Shown: positions 25,203 to 35,408 of the stretch, in pieces
How the letters are laid out: each line of letters begins with the position of its first letter
Position numbering within the stretch: position 1 is the stretch's first letter
DNA from: Bacteroides sp. CAG:530
GTDB lineage: Bacteria > Bacteroidota > Bacteroidia > Bacteroidales > Bacteroidaceae
Length of the DNA: 38,576 nt
NCBI GenBank assembly: GCA_000434735.1
Contig: FR881216.1
Span: 1-38,576 of the forward strand
Reading direction: 5' to 3'
Program-made: the position numbers and the translations under genes
Notes under the pieces: model-generated
What the model saw: only the letters and a program-made list of their open reading frames with translations
The model's database searches: none
Told to the model about the DNA's origin: nothing

Positions 25203-26729
25203 TTATAGTTTCGGAAGAGTCACTTTGAAGTGTGGATTCGGAGTGTGCTGCGAATAAATTATTTCTTTCATTCGTTTTACAATATCTGGATACTGAGCCG
25301 ATATATCATTATCTTCGTGAATGTCAGTAGTAAGATTGTAGAGATACGGCTCTCCCTTTTTAACCACCAATTTCCAATCTCCCATGCGTACAGCTATTTG
25401 ATTTGTTTCGTTAAATTCCCAATACAAAAATTCGTGCTCTTTTTGATTACTTTTCCCCATGAGGGTAGGAACAATTGAAATACCGTCAAAGTAGTCTGTT
25501 TTTTTCTTTTTGTTAGTGTATTTTTTCACATAGTTCTTTACTCCTGCTAATTCACAGAATGTAGGCATCATATCGTAGAAAGCGAATATATGGTCATTAA
25601 CTGAACCTTTAGCTACCTTACCCGGCCATCTCACGATGAATGGTATTCGGATACCACCTTCGTAGCACTGACGTTTTATGCCGCGTAATTTTCCGTCTCG
25701 TCCGAAAAATTCCGGATCTGCTCCACCTTCCTCGTGAGGACCATTATCGCTTGTGAAAATTACAATTGTATTTTCGTCTAACCCTTTATCTTTCAGCTTT
25801 GCAAGTACTTCACCTACATATGTATCTAAGCGAGTAATCATTCCTGCAAATTGGGCGTGTGTATGCACCGTAGGATTATAACGTGAACTTTCCGAACCGC
25901 CCCATGTTTTATCGTTTAAGAATTGTCTTTCGTATCCTAATAAGATGGAGTCTTCAGGTTGAACTAGCTCTGCATGAGGTAAAGTATAAGTAAAGATGCC
26001 GAAAAATGGCTGGCTTTCATTTTGTTTGTCAAGCCATTTAATGGCTTCCCGATGAATTATGTCGGCTGAATATTGCGACCGTTTTGAGTAATCTTTGCCA
26101 AACATAGGGTATTTGATGTTTTCCTCCATTATTACACGTACTACGTTCGTGTCACCTTGTGAACGACTAAAGCGGTTCAAGAAATTCGGGTAATAAAGAT
26201 GAGCTTGGAACTGACAGATATAACCAAAGAACTCATCTATGCCGCGTTTGTCGGGTGTAGAAGCTGAGCCTTCATAACCACCGGCCCATTTCCCGAACAT
26301 CCCTGTAGTGTATCCGTAATCCTTTAGGATTTCAGGTAAAATAATATGTTCGGGGTCATAAGGATGTTGCCCAACAATACTATAGTCTTTATTGTTGCCA
26401 TACATTACAGTAGGCACATTGCTCCAATATTCTTTGTTGCCGCGAACTTCACAGTGTCCTGAATGTTGCCCAGTCATGAACGAAGCACGAGAGGGGGCAC
26501 TTACAGGACTGCCTGCATAAGCTTGTGTAAAACGCATTCCTTCCTTGGCCATTTGGTCCAAATGTGGAGTTTGAATGTAAGGTTGACCATAGCACCCCAA
26601 ATCTCCATATCCCATATCATCACACATGATATAGATGATGTTGGGGCGTGTATTGTCTTTTGCTTGAGCATTAAATGGTAAACATGCAAGTCCAGCTCCT
26701 ACAAAGAATAATTTTTTAGAATTTATCAT
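25203..26729 (-). CDS. S1 sulfatase, serine type, exported
   Basis: A 508-residue formylglycine sulfatase with metal-binding Asp37-Asp38, maturation motif S77-A-P-S-R81, and core segments GKWAGGYEG, TYTLPHAEL and FTSDNGPHEEGG. The N-terminus is a signal peptide ending near NAQAKD. It resembles the sulfatase at 28273-29808: both have a GH-x-x-RGN segment after the active-site helix, a CQxQAHxYYPxFL segment and a KHEFLYWEF-like strand. The two are probably related subfamily members, perhaps of the S1_16/S1_20 kind that act on Gal or GalNAc; I cannot fix the position specificity. It is the last gene of the island operon, 73 bp after the preceding sulfatase. Confidence 0.9.
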   Translation of the reverse strand: MINSKKLFFVGAGLACLPFNAQAKDNTRPNIIYIMCDDMGYGDLGCYGQPYIQTPHLDQMAKEGMRFTQAYAGSPVSAPSRASFMTGQHSGHCEVRGNKEYWSNVPTVMYGNNKDYSIVGQHPYDPEHIILPEILKDYGYTTGMFGKWAGGYEGSASTPDKRGIDEFFGYICQFQAHLYYPNFLNRFSRSQGDTNVVRVIMEENIKYPMFGKDYSKRSQYSADIIHREAIKWLDKQNESQPFFGIFTYTLPHAELVQPEDSILLGYERQFLNDKTWGGSESSRYNPTVHTHAQFAGMITRLDTYVGEVLAKLKDKGLDENTIVIFTSDNGPHEEGGADPEFFGRDGKLRGIKRQCYEGGIRIPFIVRWPGKVAKGSVNDHIFAFYDMMPTFCELAGVKNYVKKYTNKKKKTDYFDGISIVPTLMGKSNQKEHEFLYWEFNETNQIAVRMGDWKLVVKKGEPYLYNLTTDIHEDNDISAQYPDIVKRMKEIIYSQHTPNPHFKVTLPKL

Positions 26730-26802
26730 ATATGTTTTTCTTTTGAATTGTAATTCAATAGTTCTTTAGAAACTGTTAAATTTAAGCTGCTTTAGCTGGG
26801 GT

Positions 26803-28260
26803 TTATTGTTTGACTTTAATTCTTCTGATATTTCTGTCTTGAAAATTAGGATTGTAATCGGGATTGGCTTTAAATTCACAAGGAGCGTTAATTTGCTTTT
26901 TCCAATTGTCTAATTTCTTTTTCAGTTCTTTGGTTTTACGAGGATACTTCGATGAAACATTCTTGGTTTCGCTCAAATCGTTTTTTAAATTATACAGTTC
27001 CAAACTTCCATCCTCATAATTTTCAATTAACTTCCATTCTTCGTTTCTGATAACAGATACCGGGCGAGTACGAAAGAATTTGTCAACACTTTCCTTGTTT
27101 CCACCTTCAAGGTAAGCTGGAAAGTGCCAATATAAAGAACGTTTTTTTAATGTAGAAGTATTGTCTTTATCAAGAAGAGGCAACAAACTCTCACCATCCA
27201 TCAGAAGATTTTTGTCAGAAATGCCAATCAAATCAATTATAGTAGGGAACAAGTCCATCTGCGAAACCATAACATCGTCATAGACCTTATGCTCATATTT
27301 CCCAGGTTGATAGATTATCATAGGCACACGGATTCCACCTTCATAAAAAGATCCCTTACCTGCTCTTAAAGGCCATTGTTTTGATATGTCATAAACTCCT
27401 CCATTATCAGTTGTAAATATTATAAAAGTGTTATCAGCCTGTCCGCTGTTTTCTATAGCTTTGAGAACTTTACCTACATTTCTGTCCATAGATTCTACAA
27501 GTGCAGCATATATAGGATTATTATGAGCTTTGGTAATAGGCTTGTTCTTGTATTTTTCAATCAGTGATTCAGGGGCTTGGATAGGAGTGTGAACAGCATA
27601 AGTAGCATAATATAGAAAGTATGGTTTACTGTTATTCGCTTCTTTTATCAGTTTTACAGCTTCATCACCTAAACGATCTGGCAAATACTCGCCTTTCTCA
27701 CCATCTTTTAAGTTAGGATTATGATATGGTGCGAAGTATGATTTAGGATGCCCTGCATGGTTTCCACCTACGTTCTTATCTATACCACTTTCAGAAGGGT
27801 TTTCTGTAACGTGCCATTTACCAACATGAAATGTCTGATACCCTGCCTTTTTAAGAACTTCAGGTAGGATTTGTATGCCTTTAGGTAAGATTTCTCTATT
27901 AGGATAACTTATCAACTTTCTTAATTCCTTTTTGCCTCTATCAGGATTTTCTACAGTATAGATTCCATGTCTTGGAGTATTTTGTCCGGTAAGCATACAG
28001 GCTCTGCTGGGTGCACTGTTGGCCGCACCTGCATAAGCTGTCGGAAACCAAATGCCTTTTTCTTTAAGTTTATCAATATTAGGTGTTTCATAATACCCAC
28101 TTCCATTGCAACTTAAATCCGTCCACCCTAAATCGTCAATGTTAATCAATACTATATTAGGATGATTATCTGTCATTGCATTTAAATTTCCATTGAATAA
28201 AAACGGAGAAATAATAAACGAATATAGCAAATTAGTTTTTTTCATGGTATTGCATTTCAT
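26803..28260 (-). CDS. S1 sulfatase, serine type, different subfamily
   Basis: A 485-residue sulfatase with Asp42-Asp43, maturation motif S82-A-P-S-R86, FHVGKWHVTE, TYAVHTPIQAP and FTTDNGGVYD. It lacks the GH-x-x-RGN and CQxQAH segments of its two neighbours, so it belongs to another S1 subfamily and probably removes a different sulfate. The N-terminus (MKCNTMKKTNLLYSF) is a signal peptide; the second Met, at 28245, is an equally good start. It starts 12 bp after the upstream sulfatase and is clearly in the same transcript. Substrate unknown; no subfamily number is given because I cannot support one. Confidence 0.9.
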   Translation of the reverse strand: MKCNTMKKTNLLYSFIISPFLFNGNLNAMTDNHPNIVLINIDDLGWTDLSCNGSGYYETPNIDKLKEKGIWFPTAYAGAANSAPSRACMLTGQNTPRHGIYTVENPDRGKKELRKLISYPNREILPKGIQILPEVLKKAGYQTFHVGKWHVTENPSESGIDKNVGGNHAGHPKSYFAPYHNPNLKDGEKGEYLPDRLGDEAVKLIKEANNSKPYFLYYATYAVHTPIQAPESLIEKYKNKPITKAHNNPIYAALVESMDRNVGKVLKAIENSGQADNTFIIFTTDNGGVYDISKQWPLRAGKGSFYEGGIRVPMIIYQPGKYEHKVYDDVMVSQMDLFPTIIDLIGISDKNLLMDGESLLPLLDKDNTSTLKKRSLYWHFPAYLEGGNKESVDKFFRTRPVSVIRNEEWKLIENYEDGSLELYNLKNDLSETKNVSSKYPRKTKELKKKLDNWKKQINAPCEFKANPDYNPNFQDRNIRRIKVKQ

Positions 28261-28272
28261 GTTTTTATATTA

Positions 28273-29808
28273 TCACCAAATAGGCATTTCAAATTTCTTG
28301 ATTTCAGGAGTTGTATGTTCTGAACGGAAAATTTCGAGTACCTTTTTCACTACATCAGGATGTTGTTCGGCTACATCATTCTGTTCACGTGGGTCTTTTG
28401 ACAAATCATAGAGTTCCACTTTACGGCCACCATTATGTATATTTTTAACGAAAGCTTTCCAGTCTCCCATACGCAATGCCTTCTGGCCACCAGCTTCTGG
28501 AAATTCCCAATAAAGGAACTCGTGTTTTTTCTGCTTTTCTGTCTTACCAAGCATTTCTTGAACCATACTGATACCGTCGGTTACGGGAGGTTCTATACCG
28601 GCAAGTTCACACATAGTAGGCATCATGTCCCAAAATGCCGACAAATGGTTAGAAGTTGTTCCCGCAGGGATATGTCCTGGCCATGAAGCTATCATCGGTA
28701 CACGTATTCCGCCTTCACGCAAAGAAGCCTTGCCCCATCCGCATTCGCTCTTGAACGGTTTTGCGCTGTCGAAGAATGGAGAATCACAACCGCCATTGAA
28801 TGAAGGACCATTGTCACTCGTAAAGATTATTACCGTATTTTCATAAATGCCAAGATCCTTCAGTCTCTTAACAAGTCCTCCAATCTGTTCGTCCAAATAA
28901 CTTACCATAGCTGCATAAGTGGCATGAGGATAACGGCATGGAAAATAATCTTTGTCACCGATATAGGGCTCTTCGTCACCAAACTTTTCTAAATAGTGTT
29001 TAATCCATTTCTCAGGAGCTTGAAGAGGTACGTGGGGAACGGGAGTAGTCCAGAACAATGCAAAAGGTTCATCCTTTGAGCGTTCTACAAAGTCGAGAAT
29101 CTCCTTGTACATCAAATCAGGAGCATATTGCTTCTGTACATATTTTGCATAGCTCTTCTCGTCACGAGGATTAGCATCCTTATCAAGCTTTGTATGAGGT
29201 GCAAGCAACTTGTTCTCAAGATACTCACGGCATTCGTTTCTGTATAAGAATGGAGGGTAGTAAGTATGAGCCTGACGCTGGCAGTTGTAACCATAGAAGA
29301 AATCGAATCCCATTTTGTTAGGAGTACTTCCCGATCCAGGCCATCCAAGCCCCCATTTACCGATGCAAGCAGTAGTATAACCTGCTTCTTTCAATTTACG
29401 TGGGATCATTATAGTATTAGCAGGAACCGGACGTTGTCCCTCAAGGCTTGAATCACGGAGCATAGCCTCATGGCTCCATACATCACCACGGGATGCAACT
29501 TCATCATTGCCTCGAATATAGGCATGGCCAGTATGAAATCCGGTAAACAATACACAACGTGATGGGGCAGACACTGCTTGTCCAGAATAATGATTGGTAA
29601 ATCTCATTCCTTCGGTAGACAAACGGTCTATATTGGGAGTTTCAATTTTCTCTTGACCGAAACATCCTAATTCGGCACGACCCAAATCGTCGGCTAAGAT
29701 ATAAATAATATTGGGTTTGCTTACGTCCTGTTTTTTTTCTGAGCAGGAAGATAAAAGAGCAGGTGTAACTGTTGCACATGCTAAAGATAAAAAACAATTG
29801 TATTTCAT
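28273..29808 (-). CDS. S1 sulfatase, serine type, S1_16-like lipoprotein
   Basis: A 511-residue sulfatase with lipobox LSSC (Cys22), metal-binding Asp40-Asp41, maturation motif S80-A-P-S-R84, then HTGHAYIRGNDE, GKWGLGWPG, CQRQAHTYYPPFL, TTPVPHVPLQAP and FTSDNGPSFNGG. This set of segments resembles the S1_16 group, whose studied Bacteroides members remove 4-O-sulfate from galactose or GalNAc. It should be a membrane-anchored, possibly surface-exposed enzyme. It is the first sulfatase after SusD, separated by 104 bp with a stem-loop. The subfamily call is from memory of conserved patterns and is moderate. Confidence 0.9.
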   Translation of the reverse strand: MKYNCFLSLACATVTPALLSSCSEKKQDVSKPNIIYILADDLGRAELGCFGQEKIETPNIDRLSTEGMRFTNHYSGQAVSAPSRCVLFTGFHTGHAYIRGNDEVASRGDVWSHEAMLRDSSLEGQRPVPANTIMIPRKLKEAGYTTACIGKWGLGWPGSGSTPNKMGFDFFYGYNCQRQAHTYYPPFLYRNECREYLENKLLAPHTKLDKDANPRDEKSYAKYVQKQYAPDLMYKEILDFVERSKDEPFALFWTTPVPHVPLQAPEKWIKHYLEKFGDEEPYIGDKDYFPCRYPHATYAAMVSYLDEQIGGLVKRLKDLGIYENTVIIFTSDNGPSFNGGCDSPFFDSAKPFKSECGWGKASLREGGIRVPMIASWPGHIPAGTTSNHLSAFWDMMPTMCELAGIEPPVTDGISMVQEMLGKTEKQKKHEFLYWEFPEAGGQKALRMGDWKAFVKNIHNGGRKVELYDLSKDPREQNDVAEQHPDVVKKVLEIFRSEHTTPEIKKFEMPIW

Positions 29809-29828
29809 GATGCCTTTATTAGTTTAAT

Positions 29829-29861
29829 AAATATAGAGCCGGTTTAACCAACTCTATATTT
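29829..29861 (-). terminator. Stem-loop between SusD and the sulfatases
   Basis: AAATATAGAG (29829-29838) pairs with CTCTATATTT (29852-29861), and the loop itself contains GGTT-T-AACC. Such a hairpin after susD in a PUL often lowers expression of distal genes or protects the susCD message. It lies within one operon, so full termination is unlikely. Confidence 0.55.
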
Positions 29862-29912
29862 ATCTTTTAAATTTCGGTTTAATTTACCGAAGTTTAATTA
29901 TTGATTACCGAA

Positions 29913-31835
29913 TTACCAATCTGGATTTTGTGTTAATTCAGGATTCAACAGAATTTCTGATGTAGGAACTTGATACAGATAATATTTTTCCAACCATCCC
30001 TTGCCTTCTTTTACAGGGTCATTGAACAGGAAGATATTACCCTCTGTCATATTGCCGTTTATACCATCCGAATAACCTGTTTCAGAATTGAAAAGGGTCA
30101 TATTGTTTTTCTTGGCTTGTTCCTTGTTCATCCAAACGCCAGTAGCTGGTTTGTTCAAGAACCATGGTGCCATACGCCAACGACGAATATCGTAAAATCC
30201 AAATCCTTCACCCATTAATTCAATGATACGTTCACGACGAATTTCCCAAAGAACCGGATTTACTAAGATTCCTGTTGTGTTGTTTTTAGGATAATACTTG
30301 CCTCGATTTGGGTCAAAACTATCGTCGATTTCGTCAACTTTCATTTTTGCGACATTTGCACGTTCACGTAGTTTGTTAATTGTCTTGTCAGCTATGTCTT
30401 GACTGAATGTCCCCAATTCAAAATGGGCTTCCGCATCGTTTAACAGTACTTCTTCAATTTTGAAAATAGGCTTGTCGGATGTATTCATGCTTCCATTATT
30501 GAAATTTTGCTCCCAATTGCTCCAATTTTTCCAAACATAATAACCAGAACGGCAGGTCACAAAAGCTCCGGTACCCAAACGTGGTATTTCAGGAACCAAT
30601 GATGCACTCCAGTTCTGGCCTGGCAAACGTTTCATTCCCTGACCAGGGTTGCTACAGCTGGTATTTGCCCCCATGATATCAATAAATTCACGATCTGCCT
30701 CATTTTCTGTATATGACCAAGTAGCATAGTCACCTTTACCTGCTTTTACTTTATAAGGAGGAATGACAGTATGATATAAGCGTGGATCACGGTCGCGGAA
30801 AATGGTGTACATATTCTTATTACCATGATAGCCTGAAACCGCATTTTTAATTGGTTTGCCATTCTTCATCAAGTATAGATCTACGGTCTTTTGATTCATT
30901 TCAATATTATGCGATGATGTATGTTCTACATGACCCATATCATGAGGGTTAATATTGGCAACGTATGATTTGTACAAAATAACACCAGGAACATTTGCCA
31001 AATCTTCTGTTGTCCACATTTCACCATATCCAGCGGCAGGTTGGTTGTCAACCCCTTGATATAGTTTAGGATATGCATTCATGAGCAATTCAGAGACTCG
31101 TACACATTCTTCAAAGTATTTGTCATAGTCGCCTAACTCATGATACTTTCTCCAAGTACCTTCACGCAAGGTAAATCTGGAGATTGCTGCCCTTACACAG
31201 TCTTGATTAATAGTGTTCTTGCCGTCTGATGTAGTGAAGTCCCCTATGTTTTTTTCGGCCCATAGTAAACGTTCAAGCACTTTATCGGCCACAACTTTAC
31301 GGTCTTCACGACGACCATAAGCTTCTGGAGAATCTTCTTGTAGTACTTGATCAACCCAAGGGATATCGCCAAAGCGGTCAATCAATTCCATGTACCAAAA
31401 TGAATGAAAGAAATAGCCTACTGCACGCCAGTGTTTTTTCTGTTCTTCATTCATTGCTGAGCTATCTATGTGTGAAAGCATAATATTGATTCTACGGATA
31501 AAAGACTTGAAATCCCATCCATTGCCAGAGGCTGCACTAGCTACTGTCTGGTAAGCAAAAGCATTGTAACCACTCTCTTGTTTCCGTTCAAAATAGCCTG
31601 CATCGCAATCTCCTGCATAATTACCGTTTTGTCCGTAATTTGCCAATGAAGTTCGGATTGTGTTATTCGTGAACATCTCGTAGCAAGGCCACATAAAAGA
31701 TTTGAAATTGTCGTATGAATTGAATGCGTTATCTTCTGTTAAATCAGTAATAGGAGTTTTTTCCAGAAAACTATCATTACAGCTTGAAAAAACAACTCCT
31801 GTAAAAAGCGCAAAGCTTATAATAAGTTTTTTCAT
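29913..31835 (-). CDS. SusD/RagB-like surface glycan-binding lipoprotein
   Basis: A 640-residue SusD-family protein that sits as a lid over the SusC channel and binds the oligosaccharide at the cell surface. The N-terminus MKKLIISFALFTGVVFSSC gives lipobox Cys19, followed by the usual NDSFLEKTPITDLTEDNAF. TPR-type helices follow, and the C-terminal segment with IRRERIIELMGEGFGFYDIRRW is highly typical of the family. It is somewhat larger than average SusD. It lies 19 bp after SusC, so the pair is co-transcribed. The ligand is presumably a sulfated glycan, because only sulfatases follow in the operon. Confidence 0.95.
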   Translation of the reverse strand: MKKLIISFALFTGVVFSSCNDSFLEKTPITDLTEDNAFNSYDNFKSFMWPCYEMFTNNTIRTSLANYGQNGNYAGDCDAGYFERKQESGYNAFAYQTVASAASGNGWDFKSFIRRINIMLSHIDSSAMNEEQKKHWRAVGYFFHSFWYMELIDRFGDIPWVDQVLQEDSPEAYGRREDRKVVADKVLERLLWAEKNIGDFTTSDGKNTINQDCVRAAISRFTLREGTWRKYHELGDYDKYFEECVRVSELLMNAYPKLYQGVDNQPAAGYGEMWTTEDLANVPGVILYKSYVANINPHDMGHVEHTSSHNIEMNQKTVDLYLMKNGKPIKNAVSGYHGNKNMYTIFRDRDPRLYHTVIPPYKVKAGKGDYATWSYTENEADREFIDIMGANTSCSNPGQGMKRLPGQNWSASLVPEIPRLGTGAFVTCRSGYYVWKNWSNWEQNFNNGSMNTSDKPIFKIEEVLLNDAEAHFELGTFSQDIADKTINKLRERANVAKMKVDEIDDSFDPNRGKYYPKNNTTGILVNPVLWEIRRERIIELMGEGFGFYDIRRWRMAPWFLNKPATGVWMNKEQAKKNNMTLFNSETGYSDGINGNMTEGNIFLFNDPVKEGKGWLEKYYLYQVPTSEILLNPELTQNPDW

Positions 31836-31854
31836 AAATATTCATTTAAAAGTT

Positions 31855-34800
31855 TTACAAAGAAATATTAAGACCAAACGAAACAGTGCGGAATGCCGGA
31901 TAATCCCAAGAAAGAGTTTCCGGGTCGATTCCTTTAGGTAGAGAGCTAAATGTCGCCAGATTTTCTACACTGACGAATAATTTCAATTGCGATAGAGTTA
32001 TTTTGCTGATTAAAGCTTTAGGGAATGTATAAGCCAAGGTTACGTTCTTTATGCGGAAGTAAGAAGCATCAGATAAATATGCGTCAGACTTGCGATAGTT
32101 AGACCCCTGATTGCCATAGTTGCCATATATACGTGGGTATTTGGCGTCAGGATTTGCACAAGTATAATCGCCAGCAGCTGCGTCTACCGGCTTCCAATAA
32201 TTGCCTAACCCTTCATATAGAGGAATAAATTTAAAGTCTGAATACAAAGGGAATGTCAAGGTGTTGGCAATCCAAGCATCGCGTTTACCAGTACCTTGCA
32301 TGAATACGTTTAAGTCAAATCCTTTATAATTTAAGCCTAAATTTATTCCATACAGATAACGAGGAGTGGTGTTTCCGATTACTTTACGGTCACCGGGGTT
32401 TGAAACTGTGTCATCACCGCTGGAGATTATGTTATTACCACGTTCGTCATCTCTTAGATTTTTAAATTTAACATCACCTGGACGAGGATTATAACCGTCA
32501 ATACTAGGAACACCTTCTTTCAGTTTCCATGAAGATGTATCAGTAAAGTCGTCTACTGAATAAAAACCCTCTACTTCATATCCCCATATTTCACCTAATT
32601 TTTTACCTTCGTAGTAATTCCAGAAAGTATCACCATTACTTAACTTGCTAGTTAACAACTTAGATTCATTTGATCTATACTTAATGATTTTTGATTGACT
32701 GTCTGACAGATTAAAACCTACTCGATAACCAACTTTCCCTAAATTATCGCGCCAGTTCACGCTTAATTCCCAACCACGAGTACGCATATCTGCCGTATTT
32801 TGGTAAGGAGCATCTGCACCCACAACACCTGGTAACTGCATTCCTGGAGCCAACATGCCGTTTGTGTTGCGTTGATACCAGTCAAATGTGCCAGTAAAGT
32901 GGTTGTTAAACATCGAGAAATCTAAACCAACATCTACGGTTCCTACTTTTTCCCAAGTGAAACTGCTGCTTACCAACGATGGAATAGAAGTGATAGCTGT
33001 CACAAATTTACCATCTTGAATCCACTTGTTGTATTTGTTGTTGATAGTCATGGTTGGAATAAATGAATAAGCTGGAACATTCTGGTTACCAATTTTACCA
33101 TATGAAGCACGTAGCTTCAAAGAACCTAACCAGTCTTGCGCATTTTTCATAAATTTTTCCTGCGCAATGTTCCATCCTAATGAAACAGATGGAAAGAATC
33201 CGTAACGTGAATCCTTTGGGAACTTGGAAGAACCGTCATAACGTCCGTTTACTTCCAACAGATATCGATCTATATAATTATAGTTTATGCGGAAGAATCC
33301 CCCTCGTACTGAAAATTCATTGTATGAATCAGAAGCTTTCAAGGTAGATGTACCAGCGCCCAATGAAGGCACCTCTATAACAGCTTGTCCATAAGAATAG
33401 GCTTCCATTTCTTCTTGGTAGCTTGATTCTTGGTTGAAACCAGCCATGAATTTGAATTTATGATTCTTAAACGCCCAATCATAGGTTGCATAAAGATTTA
33501 TGGAATTATAGTTTGTATAACGTTTCGTTTTTTGTAAATAGTCCTCTGTAGGTGTTGTGCTCTTGCCTCCTTGAATAGTTGTATAATCAATACTGCCGGT
33601 GTACAAATGATAATCATAATTCTTTTTATCGAATGTATACTCAAAAGCAACTTCCAATCCTTTGATAGGTTTCAATATTGACTTCAAGAATATACGTGGA
33701 TTGTCGTTCTTGGTAATCGCAGGATTTGACAATTGAATTTGACAAGCTGGAGTAAAGAAAGGAAGGTTTGCCGATCCGAAACTTACTATATCTTCTGGCA
33801 TATTGCCTTCAGGGTAAAACGATGCCAAGCGAGTGGAGTAAATAGATCCCAAAGCAGAAGATGAGGATGTACTTTTGGTATGCGCGTAACTGAATGTTGC
33901 TTCTTGTGTAAACCAATTGGTAATGTCGGCAGAGATGAAACTACTTACATTCATACGCTTATATTTATCTTTGTCAGTAATCAAAACGCCATCATTGGAA
34001 ATGTATCCACCAGACAAACGGTAGCGTAACTTTTCTGTACCACCAGACATTGAAACATTGTGTGTCTGTTGGAAACTGGTTTCCAACATGTTTTTAACCA
34101 AATCTTTTTCATTTAGATAGTATACGCCACCTTCGGGGTCTTTATAAATACCATCTCCTACGACATTTAAAGAGGAAGGATCTTTTCGGTATTGTTCCAA
34201 ATATCCCATCCATTTCTTTACGCTAGGCGAACCATATGACCAAAATTGGTCACCTGCCGCATCGGAATAAGCTTGCAGATATTCCGTTAGTGGAGCTTGC
34301 TTAGGCAAATTAATGGCATCGGCAAATGCAAAGTTGTTGTTGTAATTCAATTGGAATTTTGTTTCACCTTTAGGACGTTTGGTTGTAACTAAAATTACTC
34401 CACCAGCCGCACGTGCACCATAAATGGCTGCAGAAGCGGCATCCTTTAATACTGTTACAGATTCAATGTCTTCTGGATTGATCATGTCCAAATCTCCTTC
34501 TACATTATCAATTAAGACCAACGGATTGATCATGCCACCGTAAGAACCGTCATCGTTCTTGACACCAACTGAATAGGCTCCACGAATTTGAAAAGATTTT
34601 CCTTTTCCTGGTTTGTTGCCGTTACTTGATACAAATAGGCCTGGAACCGTACCTTGCAAGGCATCTGCCGCTTGCGTTAACGGACGGTTGCCAATGACTT
34701 CATCCATTTTTACAGAAGCTACTGCGCCTGTTAAGTTTGCCTTCTTCTGTGAGCCATAGCCAACTACTACTACTTCTTCCAGCGTTTCTGTGTCTTCATG

Positions 34801-35361
34801 CAAAACTATTTGAATGGTTTTTGTGCTGGTTATTGTAATTTCTTGAGTCTTATAGCCGATATAACTAATCTGTGCCTTTACAGGTAGATTGTCTACATTT
34901 AATGTAAACTTACCATCAAAGTCGGTAATACAACCATTTGTGGATCCTTTGATAACAACGGAAGCTCCTATAATGCCTTGATTTGAGGCATCAACAACTA
35001 CACCTGAAATGGTTTTGTTCTTTGCTTGTTGACTTTTGTAGACGGCAATAAGGTCATCTTTAACTTCATACTGAATATTCTTTCCCGCAAACAGTGTTTC
35101 TAAAATTTCAGTAACACTCTTATTTTCCACGTTGATGGAAACTTTTTCGTTCATGTTTACGTCATTATTACGTACTAAGAACGAATACCCTGTCTGTTTT
35201 TCTATTTCTTTGAAGACATGACTAAGTGCGACCGAATTCTGTCGCATGGATAGTTTATGTCCTTGCGCAGCAGCCATACTGACATTTCCGCAAAATAGGA
35301 ATGCGGCCATCAAAGTCAGAGGTCGACATCCTACAAAAAATCTGTAAAAATCATTTTTCAT
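31855..35361 (-). CDS. SusC/RagA TonB-dependent transporter with STN domain
   Basis: A 1168-residue outer-membrane importer. Order: signal peptide (about 1-33), STN signalling domain (about 38-108), carboxypeptidase-regulatory-like domain (about 117-190), TonB-box-like EEVVVVGYG (195-203), plug (about 208-330, with VTVLKDAASAAIYGARAAGG), then a 22-strand barrel ending in FRTVSFGLNISL. The STN domain contacts FecR-type anti-sigma factors, and FecR and ECF sigma genes lie directly upstream, so transport is probably coupled to induction of the locus. The gap to FecR is 47 bp and may hold the sigma-dependent promoter. Transported substrate unknown. Confidence 0.96.
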   Translation of the reverse strand: MKNDFYRFFVGCRPLTLMAAFLFCGNVSMAAAQGHKLSMRQNSVALSHVFKEIEKQTGYSFLVRNNDVNMNEKVSINVENKSVTEILETLFAGKNIQYEVKDDLIAVYKSQQAKNKTISGVVVDASNQGIIGASVVIKGSTNGCITDFDGKFTLNVDNLPVKAQISYIGYKTQEITITSTKTIQIVLHEDTETLEEVVVVGYGSQKKANLTGAVASVKMDEVIGNRPLTQAADALQGTVPGLFVSSNGNKPGKGKSFQIRGAYSVGVKNDDGSYGGMINPLVLIDNVEGDLDMINPEDIESVTVLKDAASAAIYGARAAGGVILVTTKRPKGETKFQLNYNNNFAFADAINLPKQAPLTEYLQAYSDAAGDQFWSYGSPSVKKWMGYLEQYRKDPSSLNVVGDGIYKDPEGGVYYLNEKDLVKNMLETSFQQTHNVSMSGGTEKLRYRLSGGYISNDGVLITDKDKYKRMNVSSFISADITNWFTQEATFSYAHTKSTSSSSALGSIYSTRLASFYPEGNMPEDIVSFGSANLPFFTPACQIQLSNPAITKNDNPRIFLKSILKPIKGLEVAFEYTFDKKNYDYHLYTGSIDYTTIQGGKSTTPTEDYLQKTKRYTNYNSINLYATYDWAFKNHKFKFMAGFNQESSYQEEMEAYSYGQAVIEVPSLGAGTSTLKASDSYNEFSVRGGFFRINYNYIDRYLLEVNGRYDGSSKFPKDSRYGFFPSVSLGWNIAQEKFMKNAQDWLGSLKLRASYGKIGNQNVPAYSFIPTMTINNKYNKWIQDGKFVTAITSIPSLVSSSFTWEKVGTVDVGLDFSMFNNHFTGTFDWYQRNTNGMLAPGMQLPGVVGADAPYQNTADMRTRGWELSVNWRDNLGKVGYRVGFNLSDSQSKIIKYRSNESKLLTSKLSNGDTFWNYYEGKKLGEIWGYEVEGFYSVDDFTDTSSWKLKEGVPSIDGYNPRPGDVKFKNLRDDERGNNIISSGDDTVSNPGDRKVIGNTTPRYLYGINLGLNYKGFDLNVFMQGTGKRDAWIANTLTFPLYSDFKFIPLYEGLGNYWKPVDAAAGDYTCANPDAKYPRIYGNYGNQGSNYRKSDAYLSDASYFRIKNVTLAYTFPKALISKITLSQLKLFVSVENLATFSSLPKGIDPETLSWDYPAFRTVSFGLNISL

Positions 35362-35408
35362 AATTCGCTTTTTAAGTTAACTAATATTTTTAAGTCATTC
35401 TGCTAATT

